This document shows positions 18,996-28,579 of a stretch of DNA of 64,000 nucleotides, one piece after another (positions within the stretch are counted from its first letter, which is position 1; each line of letters begins with the position of its first letter). Source of the stretch: Yoonia maricola. GTDB lineage: Bacteria; Pseudomonadota; Alphaproteobacteria; Rhodobacterales; Rhodobacteraceae. The notes under the pieces were generated by a model that saw only the letters and a list, made by a program, of their open reading frames with translations, was not told where the DNA came from and ran no database searches. The stretch lies in assembly GCF_002797915.1 (NCBI RefSeq), contig NZ_PGTY01000002.1:124001-188000 (forward strand), read 5' to 3'. The position numbers and the translations under genes are program-made.

Positions 18996-19585
18996 TGCGC
19001 AAGCCGCGTCACCTATCCGCTGAAGAACGTGCACTTTGGGATCGCGTCGCAGAGCGTGCCACGCCTTTGCATCCCAATCGGGAAGAGCCTGCACCGGATG
19101 CTTTGCCGATATCGAAGGCAAAAAAACCAATCATGCCACGCGATCCCTTGCCAGATTTTCGCGTTGGGCAAAAGACGAGTGCCGCGCGTCGCCATGACGT
19201 CATGCGCCCGCTTGTTGATCGGTTGGCAGCCGCCCCGGTGAACATGGACAATAAGTCTTTCGGCAAGATGAAGCGCGGCAAGCTGAAACCCGAAGCACGG
19301 ATTGACCTGCATGGCATGACAATGGCCGAAGCACACCCAGAGTTGGCTTCATTTATCATGCGCTCTCAATCTATGGGCCGCCGTTTGGTTTTGGTGATCA
19401 CCGGTAAAGGCAAAGACCGTGATGATGGCGGGCCGATCCCCACGCGCCATGGCATCTTGCGCCACCAAGTGCCGCAATGGTTGGCGCTGCCACCGCTTAG
19501 CCCTTTCATTTTGCAGGTAACGCCAGCGCATCTGAAACACGGCGGGCATGGGGCGTATTACGTCTATCTACGGCGCAACCGATAG
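18995..19585 (+). CDS. Smr-domain protein (MutS2-type small MutS-related)
   Basis: The 196-residue protein has a charged N-terminal part and a C-terminal Smr domain beginning RIDLHGMTMAEAHPELASFI. It carries the VITGKGKDRDDGG and ILRHQVPQWLALPPLSPFI motifs. Smr domains are nicking endonucleases or RNases. The exact role of the stand-alone form in Rhodobacterales is unknown. It follows mltA and overlaps the 3' end of the convergent MFS gene by 18 bp. Confidence 0.88.
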   Translation: MRKPRHLSAEERALWDRVAERATPLHPNREEPAPDALPISKAKKPIMPRDPLPDFRVGQKTSAARRHDVMRPLVDRLAAAPVNMDNKSFGKMKRGKLKPEARIDLHGMTMAEAHPELASFIMRSQSMGRRLVLVITGKGKDRDDGGPIPTRHGILRHQVPQWLALPPLSPFILQVTPAHLKHGGHGAYYVYLRRNR

Positions 19586-20803
19586 GGCTTGGCGCGCTGT
19601 TCGTGTTGGAATGATCAAAATAAGTGCGGCAAAGGCAAAGGCGGCAGCATAGCCCAGCATTTGGGTTTCAAATCCAACACCTTGGTCAATGAGCCAACCG
19701 CTCAACCCTGGACCAAGCGCCGATCCCAATACCATCAGTGCTGCCGCCGCTGATTTAATCGCGCCCATGTGCTTGGTCCCATAAAACTCGGCCCAGCAGG
19801 CATTCAACAACGTGACCTGACCACCCCCGGCGGTGCCCATTAATACAACCGCCAGTGCTGTCCAACCTAGTGATGGCGCATACCAATGCAAGATAAATGC
19901 GATCACATAGGGGATCAGGTAAAACGGCAAAAGCCGGGTCGCCCCAAACCGGTCAATCGCCCAACCATAGGCGATCGTTGAAAGCGAAAGTGCCAGCGTT
20001 CCAAGCGGAAAGACAGACACAAGCGAAAGGTGTGACCACCCTTTGATCTCGGCAAAATGTGCCTGATGGAACCAAAACGCTGTCCCGAACCCTGAAAATG
20101 ACATCACGGCCGGGATCATGGTCCAAAACAGGGGGTGGCGCAGCGCATCGGCACGCGTCCAATGCTTGCCACCCATCCCCGTGGCTTGCGTTGTTTCAGC
20201 CATGGATTGCGGTGTGCGTTCCAGCCTCAGCAAACGATAAAGCACAAAGCACGCCAAGACGCAGAAGCCTGCAAAGCAGACCCAAAGGGTGCGCCAGTCG
20301 ATAAATGACTTCAGCCAGACCATAATCAGCGGCAAGGTTGCTTCGCCCAGCATGAACCCAAAGGCGGTAATCGCCAATGCGCGTCCGCGCGTGGCGATAA
20401 ACCAACGGGATATCGCGACGGTCCCAACATGGTGGGTCATCCCTTGGCCAGTAAAGCGCAGTGCGAAAACGACAAAAGGCAGTAACGCGGCTACAGCGTT
20501 GAACGCCATGAACAGACAGGCCGACGCCAGCATCAGGACCACTACAATCCCAATCGTCCTTACTCTGAACCTGTCGGCCAATCCACCCGCAAAAACCATC
20601 AGGATCGCCGACGCCCCGGTGCCGACCATATAGATCAGCCCCCAATCACCGTTGGATAACCCATAGGCCGCACGGATTTCCCCGCCAAAGATCGAGATAA
20701 AAAAGGTTTGCCCAAAGCTCGACAAGAACGACAGCAATGCACCCGTCGCGAGGAAGGGCGCGTTTTCGCGGATAAACGCAAAGTATCCAGTCGGTTGGCT
20801 CAT
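19568..20803 (-). CDS. Major facilitator superfamily transporter
   Basis: The 411-residue protein has about twelve membrane helices and MFS landmarks, including the loop 2-3 motif GGLADRFRVRTIG and the second-half equivalent YGWAIDRFGATRLLP. The overall look resembles monocarboxylate/oxalate-formate type MFS carriers, but no substrate can be read from the sequence. It is monocistronic in appearance and lies between smr and hslU. Confidence 0.85.
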   Translation of the reverse strand: MSQPTGYFAFIRENAPFLATGALLSFLSSFGQTFFISIFGGEIRAAYGLSNGDWGLIYMVGTGASAILMVFAGGLADRFRVRTIGIVVVLMLASACLFMAFNAVAALLPFVVFALRFTGQGMTHHVGTVAISRWFIATRGRALAITAFGFMLGEATLPLIMVWLKSFIDWRTLWVCFAGFCVLACFVLYRLLRLERTPQSMAETTQATGMGGKHWTRADALRHPLFWTMIPAVMSFSGFGTAFWFHQAHFAEIKGWSHLSLVSVFPLGTLALSLSTIAYGWAIDRFGATRLLPFYLIPYVIAFILHWYAPSLGWTALAVVLMGTAGGGQVTLLNACWAEFYGTKHMGAIKSAAAALMVLGSALGPGLSGWLIDQGVGFETQMLGYAAAFAFAALILIIPTRTARQALSVAP

Positions 20804-20850
20804 CCCGCTTTGATGATCCGACTAGGGCAAAGTTGAAACCCTAAATCGCG

Positions 20851-22158
20851 TCAAAGCACATAGCGGCTTATATCCGTCGACCGCGACAGCTCACCCAGAT
20901 GTTCCTCGACAAAGGCTGCATCAATGGCAATGTCATCGCCCGCGCGGTCAGGCGCGTTGAAGGATAGATCTTCGAACACACGTTCGATCACAGTGTAAAG
21001 GCGGCGTGCGCCAATGTTTTCCACGCTTTCGTTGACCTCTGCTGCGATCTTGGCCAGCGCTTTTATCCCGTCTTCGGTGAAATTCACAGTGACCTCTTCG
21101 GTTTTCATCAAAGCCGAATATTGCAGGGTCAAAGCGTTGTCCGTCTCGGTCAGGATGCGGACGAAGTCATCTTCGGTCAGCGCACGCAATTCAACGCGGA
21201 TTGGTAGACGGCCCTGCAGTTCGGGCAATAGGTCGGATGGTTTGGCCACGTGAAATGCGCCGGATGCGATGAAAAGGATGTGGTCCGTCTTGATAGGCCC
21301 ATGTTTCGTAGAAACGGTGGTGCCTTCGATCAGTGGCAGCAGGTCACGCTGTACCCCTTCGCGTGACACATCGGCCCCGCGCGCATCGGCACGGGCGCAA
21401 ACCTTGTCGATCTCATCCAAGAAAACGATCCCGTTTTGCTCGACCGCTTCAAGTGCTGCTTTTGTCACGGTCTCATCGTCCAGCAGCTTGTCTGCTTCAT
21501 CCGCAATCAGCGCTTCATAACTGCTTGCAACGGTCATTTGCTTTTTAACCGTGCGGCCGCCCATTGCTTTACCAAATAGATCGCCAAGGTTCATCATGCC
21601 GCCCATTCCGCCAGGCTGGCCGGGTATTTCGAAACCGCCCATCGGGTTGGAATTGTCAGCTAGTTCAAGCTCGATGATGGTGTCATCCAACTCGCCTGAT
21701 TTCAGTTTCTTGCGAAACATCTCGCGCGTTGCATCGCGGGCGTCCGTTCCAGCGACTGCCGTGATGACCCGATCTTCTGCTGCGGCGCGCGCCTTGGCCT
21801 TCACATCTTCACGCATGTGTTCGCGGGTGTCGATGATCGCAGTATCAACCAGATCGCGGATGATCTGTTCAACATCACGACCCACATAACCGACTTCGGT
21901 AAACTTCGTCGCTTCAACCTTCAGAAACGGTGCACGCGCCAGTTTTGCCAAGCGGCGCGAGATTTCGGTTTTGCCGACACCCGTAGGCCCGATCATCAGG
22001 ATGTTTTTTGGATAGACTTCATCACGCAAATCATCGCCCAATTGCTTGCGCCGCCAACGGTTTCGTAGCGCTACCGCGACAGCGCGTTTGGCATCTTTCT
22101 GGCCGATAATAAACCGGTCGAGTTCCGAGACGATTTCGCGGGGGGTTAGGTCAGTCAT
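20851..22158 (-). CDS. hslU: ATP-dependent protease ATPase subunit HslU
   Basis: The 435-residue AAA+ unfoldase starts [20 protein letters not shown], with Walker [21 protein letters not shown] and Walker [12 protein letters not shown]. It ends [11 protein letters not shown], the tail that docks into HslV. The start at 22158 is preferred to an upstream in-frame ATG because it gives the canonical N-terminus. It forms the HslUV protease with HslV, encoded upstream beyond one membrane-protein gene. Confidence 0.97.
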   Translation of the reverse strand: MTDLTPREIVSELDRFIIGQKDAKRAVAVALRNRWRRKQLGDDLRDEVYPKNILMIGPTGVGKTEISRRLAKLARAPFLKVEATKFTEVGYVGRDVEQIIRDLVDTAIIDTREHMREDVKAKARAAAEDRVITAVAGTDARDATREMFRKKLKSGELDDTIIELELADNSNPMGGFEIPGQPGGMGGMMNLGDLFGKAMGGRTVKKQMTVASSYEALIADEADKLLDDETVTKAALEAVEQNGIVFLDEIDKVCARADARGADVSREGVQRDLLPLIEGTTVSTKHGPIKTDHILFIASGAFHVAKPSDLLPELQGRLPIRVELRALTEDDFVRILTETDNALTLQYSALMKTEEVTVNFTEDGIKALAKIAAEVNESVENIGARRLYTVIERVFEDLSFNAPDRAGDDIAIDAAFVEEHLGELSRSTDISRYVL

Positions 22159-22166
22159 AGTGATCC

Positions 22167-23234
22167 TTAAACTTGTGAAGGCGGCAGGCGGTGCAGCGGG
22201 ATAAATCCGGGCATCAGGCGCAGAACGCGTGCCCTGATCCGTTCCCAAAATGCACCAAGAAGAAGTAGGACGATACCGAGGATCAGTACGGTCCATGCGG
22301 CCCCGTTACCCTCGAAAACAGTGGCGGCGAGTGCAACGATATAGCCGATGGCCGCAATCAGAAACGACCGGCGGTCGATGACAATTGCGACGGCGGCGAA
22401 GAGCAAGAGAACACCGAGCAGGATCAGGTTTGATCCCCCGTTTTCCTGGTCCAGCAGTGACAGCGCCATGGTGTTTACCAAAGCGGGTGCTGCGACCACA
22501 TGCAGCCAAAACCCATTGGCAGAGCGGCGGGTGACCCGGTGTGGGTCGGTCATGTCGAACATCATGGCGACAGCGAAGACAAGGATGCCCAAGATAAGGG
22601 TGATCCAGGCAAAGGGGCCGCCGGCGGAAAGCAGAAAGAATTCGCTTACATCAGCGATGCGTCCTTCGCGACTGCCCGCATAGACGATGGCAACGATGAA
22701 CAGCCCTATGGCGATCATTGCCATGGCAAAGGGCACGCGGAAGCGCCACCAGTAAACAAGAATGGCCAATGTCGCCAACAACAACGGGAATGGCACGCTG
22801 GAATAGTCGTTTTGCGCGATCATAAAGGGCTCTGACAGAACGGAGGTAAAGCCAAAGGCAGCGTTTGCTGCAAACATAACCGATAGCGCAATCGCCGGGG
22901 CAACCATGCGCCGTTTGCGGACAAAGTATTCGGACAAAAGCCAGAGGAAACCTGCGCCAATCAGCGATACCCACATGGCATAATCTTGCAAATTGATGAT
23001 CTGACCGCCCAGGACCAGCCCGACAACGCCCCACCAGCCCGAGGCAAGGATCAGCAAACCGATCACGATGAAAATCTCATTGAATCCTTTGAACAGTTCA
23101 AACGGTTCATCGCCGGGGTGCAGATTTTCACGCGCACCACGCCTGCTGTCGGACAGGCTGATCAGACCTGCGGCCTGCTTCTCGTTGATCAACCCACTGC
23201 CAACGGCAGCTTTGAGATCATCGCGTTCGATCAT
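22167..23234 (-). CDS. Polytopic membrane protein between hslV and hslU (possibly DUF2157-like)
   Basis: The 355-residue protein has a short soluble N-terminal helix region ([27 protein letters not shown]) and then roughly ten hydrophobic segments. The N-terminal pattern of a helix with a Gly-Leu-Ile turn and a Gln-Ala step recalls DUF2157 membrane proteins, but I cannot confirm this. It overlaps hslV by 4 bp and is 8 bp from hslU, so it is clearly in the same transcript. No function is known. Confidence 0.75.
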   Translation of the reverse strand: MIERDDLKAAVGSGLINEKQAAGLISLSDSRRGARENLHPGDEPFELFKGFNEIFIVIGLLILASGWWGVVGLVLGGQIINLQDYAMWVSLIGAGFLWLLSEYFVRKRRMVAPAIALSVMFAANAAFGFTSVLSEPFMIAQNDYSSVPFPLLLATLAILVYWWRFRVPFAMAMIAIGLFIVAIVYAGSREGRIADVSEFFLLSAGGPFAWITLILGILVFAVAMMFDMTDPHRVTRRSANGFWLHVVAAPALVNTMALSLLDQENGGSNLILLGVLLLFAAVAIVIDRRSFLIAAIGYIVALAATVFEGNGAAWTVLILGIVLLLLGAFWERIRARVLRLMPGFIPLHRLPPSQV

Positions 23235-23788
23235 GCTTTGATAGCCTCAACCGTCAAATTGCCGTTGGTGTAGACGCAGATATCCGCTGCAATCGCCATC
23301 GCTTCGCGGGCAATCGTTTCGGCGTCTTTCTTACTGCCCATCATGGCGCGGCCTGCGGCCAATGCAAAGTTCCCGCCGGATCCAATGGCTGCGATATCAT
23401 GTTCTGGTTCCAGCACATCGCCTGCGCCGGTGATCACCAGCAATTCTTTCCCATCACTGACGATCAACATTGCTTCCAGCTTTTGCAGGTATTTGTCGGT
23501 GCGCCAGTCTTTGGCCAACTCGACCGAGGCGCGGGCCAGCTGGCCGGGCGTTGCTTCTAACTTCTTCTCCAAGCGCTCCAACAGTGTAAAAGCATCCGCC
23601 GTCGATCCCGCAAATCCGCAGATCACATCCTGCCCACCCGGTGACAAGCGACGCACCTTGCGCGCGGTGCCCTTGATGACCGTTTGACCAAGACTGACCT
23701 GCCCGTCGCCTGCAATCACAACTTGCCCGCCTTTGCGGACACCGATGATTGTTGTGCCGTGCCAGCCGGGGAATTCTTCACTTGCCAT
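23231..23788 (-). CDS. hslV: ATP-dependent protease peptidase subunit HslV
   Basis: The 185-residue product carries the processed N-terminal Thr nucleophile in [13 protein letters not shown], 11 residues into the pro-peptide, and the proteasome-type [20 protein letters not shown]. HslV is the double-hexamer peptidase of HslUV. The ATG at 23788 is preceded by AAGGAG. An upstream in-frame extension would add a non-homologous leader and is not used. It is first gene of hslV-membrane protein-hslU. Confidence 0.97.
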   Translation of the reverse strand: MASEEFPGWHGTTIIGVRKGGQVVIAGDGQVSLGQTVIKGTARKVRRLSPGGQDVICGFAGSTADAFTLLERLEKKLEATPGQLARASVELAKDWRTDKYLQKLEAMLIVSDGKELLVITGAGDVLEPEHDIAAIGSGGNFALAAGRAMMGSKKDAETIAREAMAIAADICVYTNGNLTVEAIKA

Positions 23789-23836
23789 TGGTCGCTCCTT
23801 GTCACTTAGGCCTATATGGCGGGGTGATGGGGGGCA

Positions 23837-23857
23837 AACAACCCCGGACGGGTTGTT
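23837..23857. repeat. Inverted repeat in the hslV / glycosyltransferase-like divergent region
   Basis: AACAACCC and GGGTTGTT form a perfect 8-bp inverted repeat with a 5-base loop, midway between the two divergent starts. It could be an operator or a leader hairpin. It has no T-tract, so a terminator is unlikely. Confidence 0.4.
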
Positions 23858-23888
23858 CAAGGCGCGGGGCACCGCTAGCGTTCGGCGG

Positions 23889-24806
23889 ATGAATGCCCGC
23901 GATACTGTTACGTTTTACCTGCCACCCCACCTGCGCAAACAGGCGGAACGAGGCAATCACAACTTTATTTCGAAGGTAAGCGAGGTGCTGACAAGCGCTG
24001 GGCTAATCGTCGCTTTTGATGGTGACGATGATCTTGCGCGCCTGCGCGCAGTGGCCCGACCGGGGCGAGGAATGTATCTGATGGACCCACCTGCGAACGC
24101 GCGCGGGCTGACCTTTCGCAAGACCTATATTTATCCGTTCTGGCATATTGAAAAAGAGGCTGAGCGCTGGAATTGGCCGGTGGCACAAGACGTGTTTGAT
24201 CGGCGGAAAGTCGATGCCCGCAAGGCTGCGAATTTTTACCGGTTTTGGCGGCGACGCCTGTTTGATGATGCACCTGATCATGCCCGCAAGGACGGTTTTG
24301 TATATGTACCTCTACAGGGGCAACTTTTGCGCCAAAGGTCGTTTCAGTCATGCAGCCCGTTGGACATGATCAAAACGGTATTGGCCCATGATCAAAAGCG
24401 GCAGGTTGTCGTCACCTTGCATCCGTCCGAAACTTACACAACTGCAGAACAAAAGGCGTTGGAGGCGCTGGCCTCTGAGGATGACCGGTTGATAGTCGAC
24501 CGGGGAGGATCGCCCCGATATCTGCAAAACTGCGACTATATCGTAACCCAAAATTCCGCCGTTGGCTTTGAAGGTTATTTTTTTGGCAAACCTGTGGTCT
24601 TGTTTGCGAAATCAGACTTTCACCATATTGCCTTGAATGTCGCGGATTTAGGACCGGAGCAGGCATTCACAGCAATGGACGACCACGCACCGAATTATGC
24701 GGCATATCTTTATTGGTTCCTGCAATTACGCGCGATCAATGCAGGACGGCCAGAGGCGAAGAAACGAATTGCCGCGTCTTTGCGCTATCACGGCTGGCCC
24801 GTTTGA
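23889..24806 (+). CDS. Capsule polysaccharide biosynthesis-like (KpsS/LipB-type) glycosyltransferase-fold protein
   Basis: The 305-residue product ([17 protein letters not shown]...) has no membrane segment. Its C-terminal half shows [20 protein letters not shown], then [25 protein letters not shown]. This resembles the His-Pro and nSavgfEa...gkPvv motifs of capsule-synthesis (PF05159-like) and related GT-B enzymes. The acceptor and sugar cannot be told. No capsule locus surrounds it, and it stands alone between hslV and trxA. The ATG at 23889 is chosen because upstream codons overlap the hslV promoter region and look non-coding. Confidence 0.5.
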   Translation: MNARDTVTFYLPPHLRKQAERGNHNFISKVSEVLTSAGLIVAFDGDDDLARLRAVARPGRGMYLMDPPANARGLTFRKTYIYPFWHIEKEAERWNWPVAQDVFDRRKVDARKAANFYRFWRRRLFDDAPDHARKDGFVYVPLQGQLLRQRSFQSCSPLDMIKTVLAHDQKRQVVVTLHPSETYTTAEQKALEALASEDDRLIVDRGGSPRYLQNCDYIVTQNSAVGFEGYFFGKPVVLFAKSDFHHIALNVADLGPEQAFTAMDDHAPNYAAYLYWFLQLRAINAGRPEAKKRIAASLRYHGWPV

Positions 24807-24812
24807 ATGAAA

Positions 24813-24838
24813 AAAGGGCGCCGCAATGGGCGCCCTTT
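24813..24838. terminator. Bidirectional intrinsic terminator
   Basis: AAAGGGCGCC and GGCGCCCTTT form a perfect 10-bp stem with a six-base loop, flanked by A and T runs on either side. It lies between the convergent stops of the capsule-like gene and trxA and can serve both. Confidence 0.85.
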
Positions 24839-24859
24839 CAGAAAACTCTGTCGGGCTGC

Positions 24860-25180
24860 TTAGATGGATTCCTCGATCCAGCCTTGTAGTGCGGCCTTGG
24901 GTGCGGCGCCCGCTTTGTTGGATACAACTTCACCGTTCTTGAAGACGAACAGCGCAGGAATGCCACGCACGCCCATTTGGGCGGGTGAGTTCGGGTTCTC
25001 GTCGACGTTTACTTTGACGATCTTGACCTTGCCTTCCATCTCGGCCGAAAGCTCTTCCAGAGCGGGGCCGATCTGTTTGCATGGGCCACACCACTCTGCC
25101 CAGAAATCCACGACAACGGGGATATCGGAATTGCGGACTTCGGCGTCAAAGGTTGCGTCGGTGACTGCTACGGTTGCCAT
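24860..25180 (-). CDS. trxA: Thioredoxin
   Basis: The 106-residue product has the active site WCGPC at residues ~30-34, VDVDENP-like [27 protein letters not shown] with the cis-proline, and the usual thioredoxin length. It is the general cytoplasmic disulfide reductant. It lies directly downstream of addA, on the same strand with a 60-bp gap, and ends at a strong bidirectional terminator. Confidence 0.97.
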   Translation of the reverse strand: MATVAVTDATFDAEVRNSDIPVVVDFWAEWCGPCKQIGPALEELSAEMEGKVKIVKVNVDENPNSPAQMGVRGIPALFVFKNGEVVSNKAGAAPKAALQGWIEESI

Positions 25181-25240
25181 TGGGGTGCTCCTTGGCGAAA
25201 AAACATTGGAGACTGAAACTAGGAACCCTGCCGCCGCTGG

Positions 25241-28200
25241 TCAAGATGTAGCAGCTGTGTTCAGCGCTTCGTGAAGATGTTGTTGGGGTATTTCGGTCAA
25301 TGTCCCGTTATGGGTCCAAAGAATAGCCGTTTTGATGGTGTGATCGGGGTAGATCAAACGCAGTGCATGGTCATAGGCGGCCAACTGGCGCTGCAGACCT
25401 AGGGGAGTTTGCGTGGGCGTTTCAGGGACCAGCCTGTTTGATTTGTAATCAATTGCCGTGATCATATCCAGCCCGATGATCAGCCGATCAATCGCCCCAT
25501 GAATGCGGCCAAGGCCGGGGATGTCAGCCGTCACAACGACCTCGGTCAAGGCATCGGCCTGCCAAAGCCACGCAAGGTCGGGCTTGTCGATCAAGGCGAT
25601 AACCTCTTCAACCAATGTGGCATCGTCGGTTTGCAACAGTTGCAGCCCAAGCTTGTGTCGCCGATCTTTCGCGACCATTGGCAAATGCTCAAGCAGCAGG
25701 TGAATTTGTGTCCCCCGCGCCAATGCATCGTCGATATCGTCACCAGCGGGATCACCTTTCATGATTTTATCACCGGGCAATTCTGATGGGGCGATTGTCT
25801 TGTTGGATTGTGGGATCGGCAATTCACCAAAATGCGGCGGTGCGACCTTTATCTTTGGCTTCGCATCCTTTGTAACCAAATCGGGCGCATTCCAATCCAA
25901 TTCTGACACGCGCCGCAGAGGCATGTCACCAAGCATCGCGTCATAATCACCGCGCCTGCCCATTCCATCAGCGACAATGTTGTACCAACTCGCATCACCT
26001 TCCCCGACATCGCCCGCGGCACCCACGATCAGCCATTTTTCGGCACGTGTCATTGCTACGTAAAGCAACCGCATCCGTTCGCGCGCTTGCTTGGCGATAA
26101 CGGTATCGCGCAATTCGGCCACGACAGGGGCCGAAGACTTTGCCGGGGTCTTCCAAATCAAGTGATCGCCGGCTGGCAACAGTTCTTGTTTTACCTGCAC
26201 ATCGCGTTTGGCGGTGTCGGGCAAAATGACAATCGGCGCTTCCAGCCCCTTAGCGCCATGCACGGTCATCACGCGAATGCGGTCACCTTGACTTTCCATC
26301 TGGCGTTTCACTTCCAGTTCGTCGGTTTCCATCCAGGTCAGGAAGCCGGTCAAACTGGGCACGCCCGTGCTTTCGTAAGCAAGGGCTTGGGACAGCAACG
26401 CGTCAATTCCATCTTCAGCTTCTGGCCCCAACCGGGCAAGCAACCTGCGCCGCCCATCATGCCGGGTCAGGATGCGTTCGATCAGGTCATAAGGACGCAG
26501 GAAGTCGGACTTGCTGCGCAGGTCGTTCAGAATTGCAAGGGTTTCGGTATGGTTAGAGTTGCGCAATGCTTCCCACAGGAAACTGCCTTTGGGCCGGTGA
26601 TGGGCAAGCGTAAAAAGATCCTGCTCGGACCACCCAAACAGCGGGGATCGCAGGGCAGAGGCGAGTGACAAATCATCTTCAGGCAAAGCCAGAAAGCTGA
26701 GAACAGCGGCAAGGTCTTTCACGGCCAATTCGGCCCCGACCCGTAGCCTGTCAGCGCCTGCGATCTTTAGATTAGCGGCTTTACAGGCGCGAATGATCTC
26801 AGCAAAGAGTTCGGACCGGCGCTGTACAAGGATCAGGAAATCGCCCTCTGTAATGGGGCGGCGGTTGTAGGTTCCGGTGTTATCGATTTCTTCGGGGATC
26901 GTTTCATGCCCGATGATATGTTTGATCTGTTCCGCAACGCGCTGGGCCATCAGCACGGTGTGATCGGTGGCGCTGGGCTCATCAACAGGTTTGAACCATT
27001 CGCGATTATCCTCGACGATGGACTTTTCAATCACTGGCCACAAGTCGACGCGACCGGGCATGTTTTCCTTGAACGCGATATGGGTCAGTGTGTCGTCCAT
27101 CCCTTCTGCGCGGTCCCCAATAAAGGTCTGATCTACGACGGAAAGGATCGCTTGGGAAGATCGGAATGAATGGTCCAGTGATGTGACCTCAAACGGTTTA
27201 TCAATTGCCCGGTGTGCATCGCGGAAATGCGCCTTCATCTGGTCAAAGGCCGCCGGATCAGCCCCTTGGAACGAATAGATCGACTGTTTCTTATCACCCA
27301 CAACGAAGACGGTCCGTTCCCGATCCATCCGCGCGCCTTCGCCTGTCGCAAACTCTTGCGTCAGTTGCTCAATGACCGCCCATTGGGTTGGGCTGGTGTC
27401 CTGCGCTTCGTCCACCAGTATGTGATCGATCCCACCGTCCAGCCGGAACAGCACCCACTGCGCGACATCCCTGTCGGTCAACAGCGCCTTGGCCTTGCGG
27501 ATCAGATCGTCGAAATCAAGCGCGCCCATGGCGAGTTTGCGCGCCTCATATGCAGGGACAAAGACGTTGGCGAAATCATAAAGCGCTTTGGTGCGGTCCA
27601 GTGCCAATAATCCCAGCCGATAGGGGCGCATGTCTTCGACACGCCCCATCAATGGTGCGATATCTGCCATCAGATCTTCGTTTGCGGCGCGCGTTGCCTT
27701 GGTGGGCAGGGTGTTGGTTTTGGCCGTGAATGGTGCTTTCGCGCCTTCACCAGTCAGAAAGACGTTTTCGAGGACCGCAAGAATGTCATGCGGTGCATGT
27801 GCGTTGCTGATGATTGGGCGCAAGGCGTTTGCGGCTTTGACGTCATTGGTTGAACCCGCCGCACAGGCGTTCACGAACCGCGACAGCAGTTTTTCGTCAA
27901 AGACATCATCAAGCAGCGTTTCAACAGTAAGGTCTTCTGGGATACCAAGCGTTTCATTGATCGATGCAAAATCGCGTTTCTGATGGAAATATTCGCGCTT
28001 TCCGGCGATTTCAGCCGTAAATTTATCCAATTCGCTGCCGGTGAAATGTGCAAGCAGTTGATGCACGACATCTGCCTGTGGACCCACCACCATCTCATCA
28101 ACCACCTCTGCCCGCAAGATTTCTGCGGCCCGATCTTCCATCTCGCGGAATTGTGGGCTGACCTGCGCTTCCAATGGAAAGCGCCGCAGCACGCCTGCAC

Positions 28201-28579
28201 AGAATGAATGGATGGTTTGGATTTTCAGACCACCGGGCGTTTCAATGGCGCGGGCAAAAAGGGTGCGGGCCTGCGCAAGTTGCGCCCCATCAATCTGGCG
28301 ATCAACGCCTAAAGCCACCAATTCGGCGCGCAAGTCATCGTCCGCCATCATGGCCCATGCGCCCAAACGCTGGAACAGGCGGTTCTGCATCTCGGCTGCG
28401 GCGGCTTTGGTGTATGTCAGGCACAGGATGTTCTGCGGTGAGACCTCTTCCAGCAGCAATCGCGCCACGCGGTCGGTCAGCACGCGTGTTTTGCCGGACC
28501 CCGCATTGGCCGATAGCCAGGTCGAGGTGCGTGGATCGGCGGCATCAACCTGTCGTTGGGTTGCAGCATCGCGGATCAT
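25241..28579 (-). CDS. addA: Double-strand break repair helicase AddA
   Basis: The 1112-residue UvrD-like helicase-nuclease has Walker A SANAGSGKTRVLTDRVARLLLE at the N-terminus, HILVDEAQDTSPTQW (motif II) and VMTVHGAKGLEAPIVILPDT. The C-terminal RecB-type nuclease part has the AIDYKSN active-site motif. AddAB resects DNA ends and loads RecA in alphaproteobacteria, in place of RecBCD. It overlaps addB by 4 bp. Confidence 0.96.
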   Translation of the reverse strand: MIRDAATQRQVDAADPRTSTWLSANAGSGKTRVLTDRVARLLLEEVSPQNILCLTYTKAAAAEMQNRLFQRLGAWAMMADDDLRAELVALGVDRQIDGAQLAQARTLFARAIETPGGLKIQTIHSFCAGVLRRFPLEAQVSPQFREMEDRAAEILRAEVVDEMVVGPQADVVHQLLAHFTGSELDKFTAEIAGKREYFHQKRDFASINETLGIPEDLTVETLLDDVFDEKLLSRFVNACAAGSTNDVKAANALRPIISNAHAPHDILAVLENVFLTGEGAKAPFTAKTNTLPTKATRAANEDLMADIAPLMGRVEDMRPYRLGLLALDRTKALYDFANVFVPAYEARKLAMGALDFDDLIRKAKALLTDRDVAQWVLFRLDGGIDHILVDEAQDTSPTQWAVIEQLTQEFATGEGARMDRERTVFVVGDKKQSIYSFQGADPAAFDQMKAHFRDAHRAIDKPFEVTSLDHSFRSSQAILSVVDQTFIGDRAEGMDDTLTHIAFKENMPGRVDLWPVIEKSIVEDNREWFKPVDEPSATDHTVLMAQRVAEQIKHIIGHETIPEEIDNTGTYNRRPITEGDFLILVQRRSELFAEIIRACKAANLKIAGADRLRVGAELAVKDLAAVLSFLALPEDDLSLASALRSPLFGWSEQDLFTLAHHRPKGSFLWEALRNSNHTETLAILNDLRSKSDFLRPYDLIERILTRHDGRRRLLARLGPEAEDGIDALLSQALAYESTGVPSLTGFLTWMETDELEVKRQMESQGDRIRVMTVHGAKGLEAPIVILPDTAKRDVQVKQELLPAGDHLIWKTPAKSSAPVVAELRDTVIAKQARERMRLLYVAMTRAEKWLIVGAAGDVGEGDASWYNIVADGMGRRGDYDAMLGDMPLRRVSELDWNAPDLVTKDAKPKIKVAPPHFGELPIPQSNKTIAPSELPGDKIMKGDPAGDDIDDALARGTQIHLLLEHLPMVAKDRRHKLGLQLLQTDDATLVEEVIALIDKPDLAWLWQADALTEVVVTADIPGLGRIHGAIDRLIIGLDMITAIDYKSNRLVPETPTQTPLGLQRQLAAYDHALRLIYPDHTIKTAILWTHNGTLTEIPQQHLHEALNTAATS

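Noticed and set aside
23789..23888. Sigma32-type promoter for hslV
   Set aside because: A CTTGAA hexamer is present, but the nearest CCCCAT-like -10 is 23 bases away, too far for sigma32.
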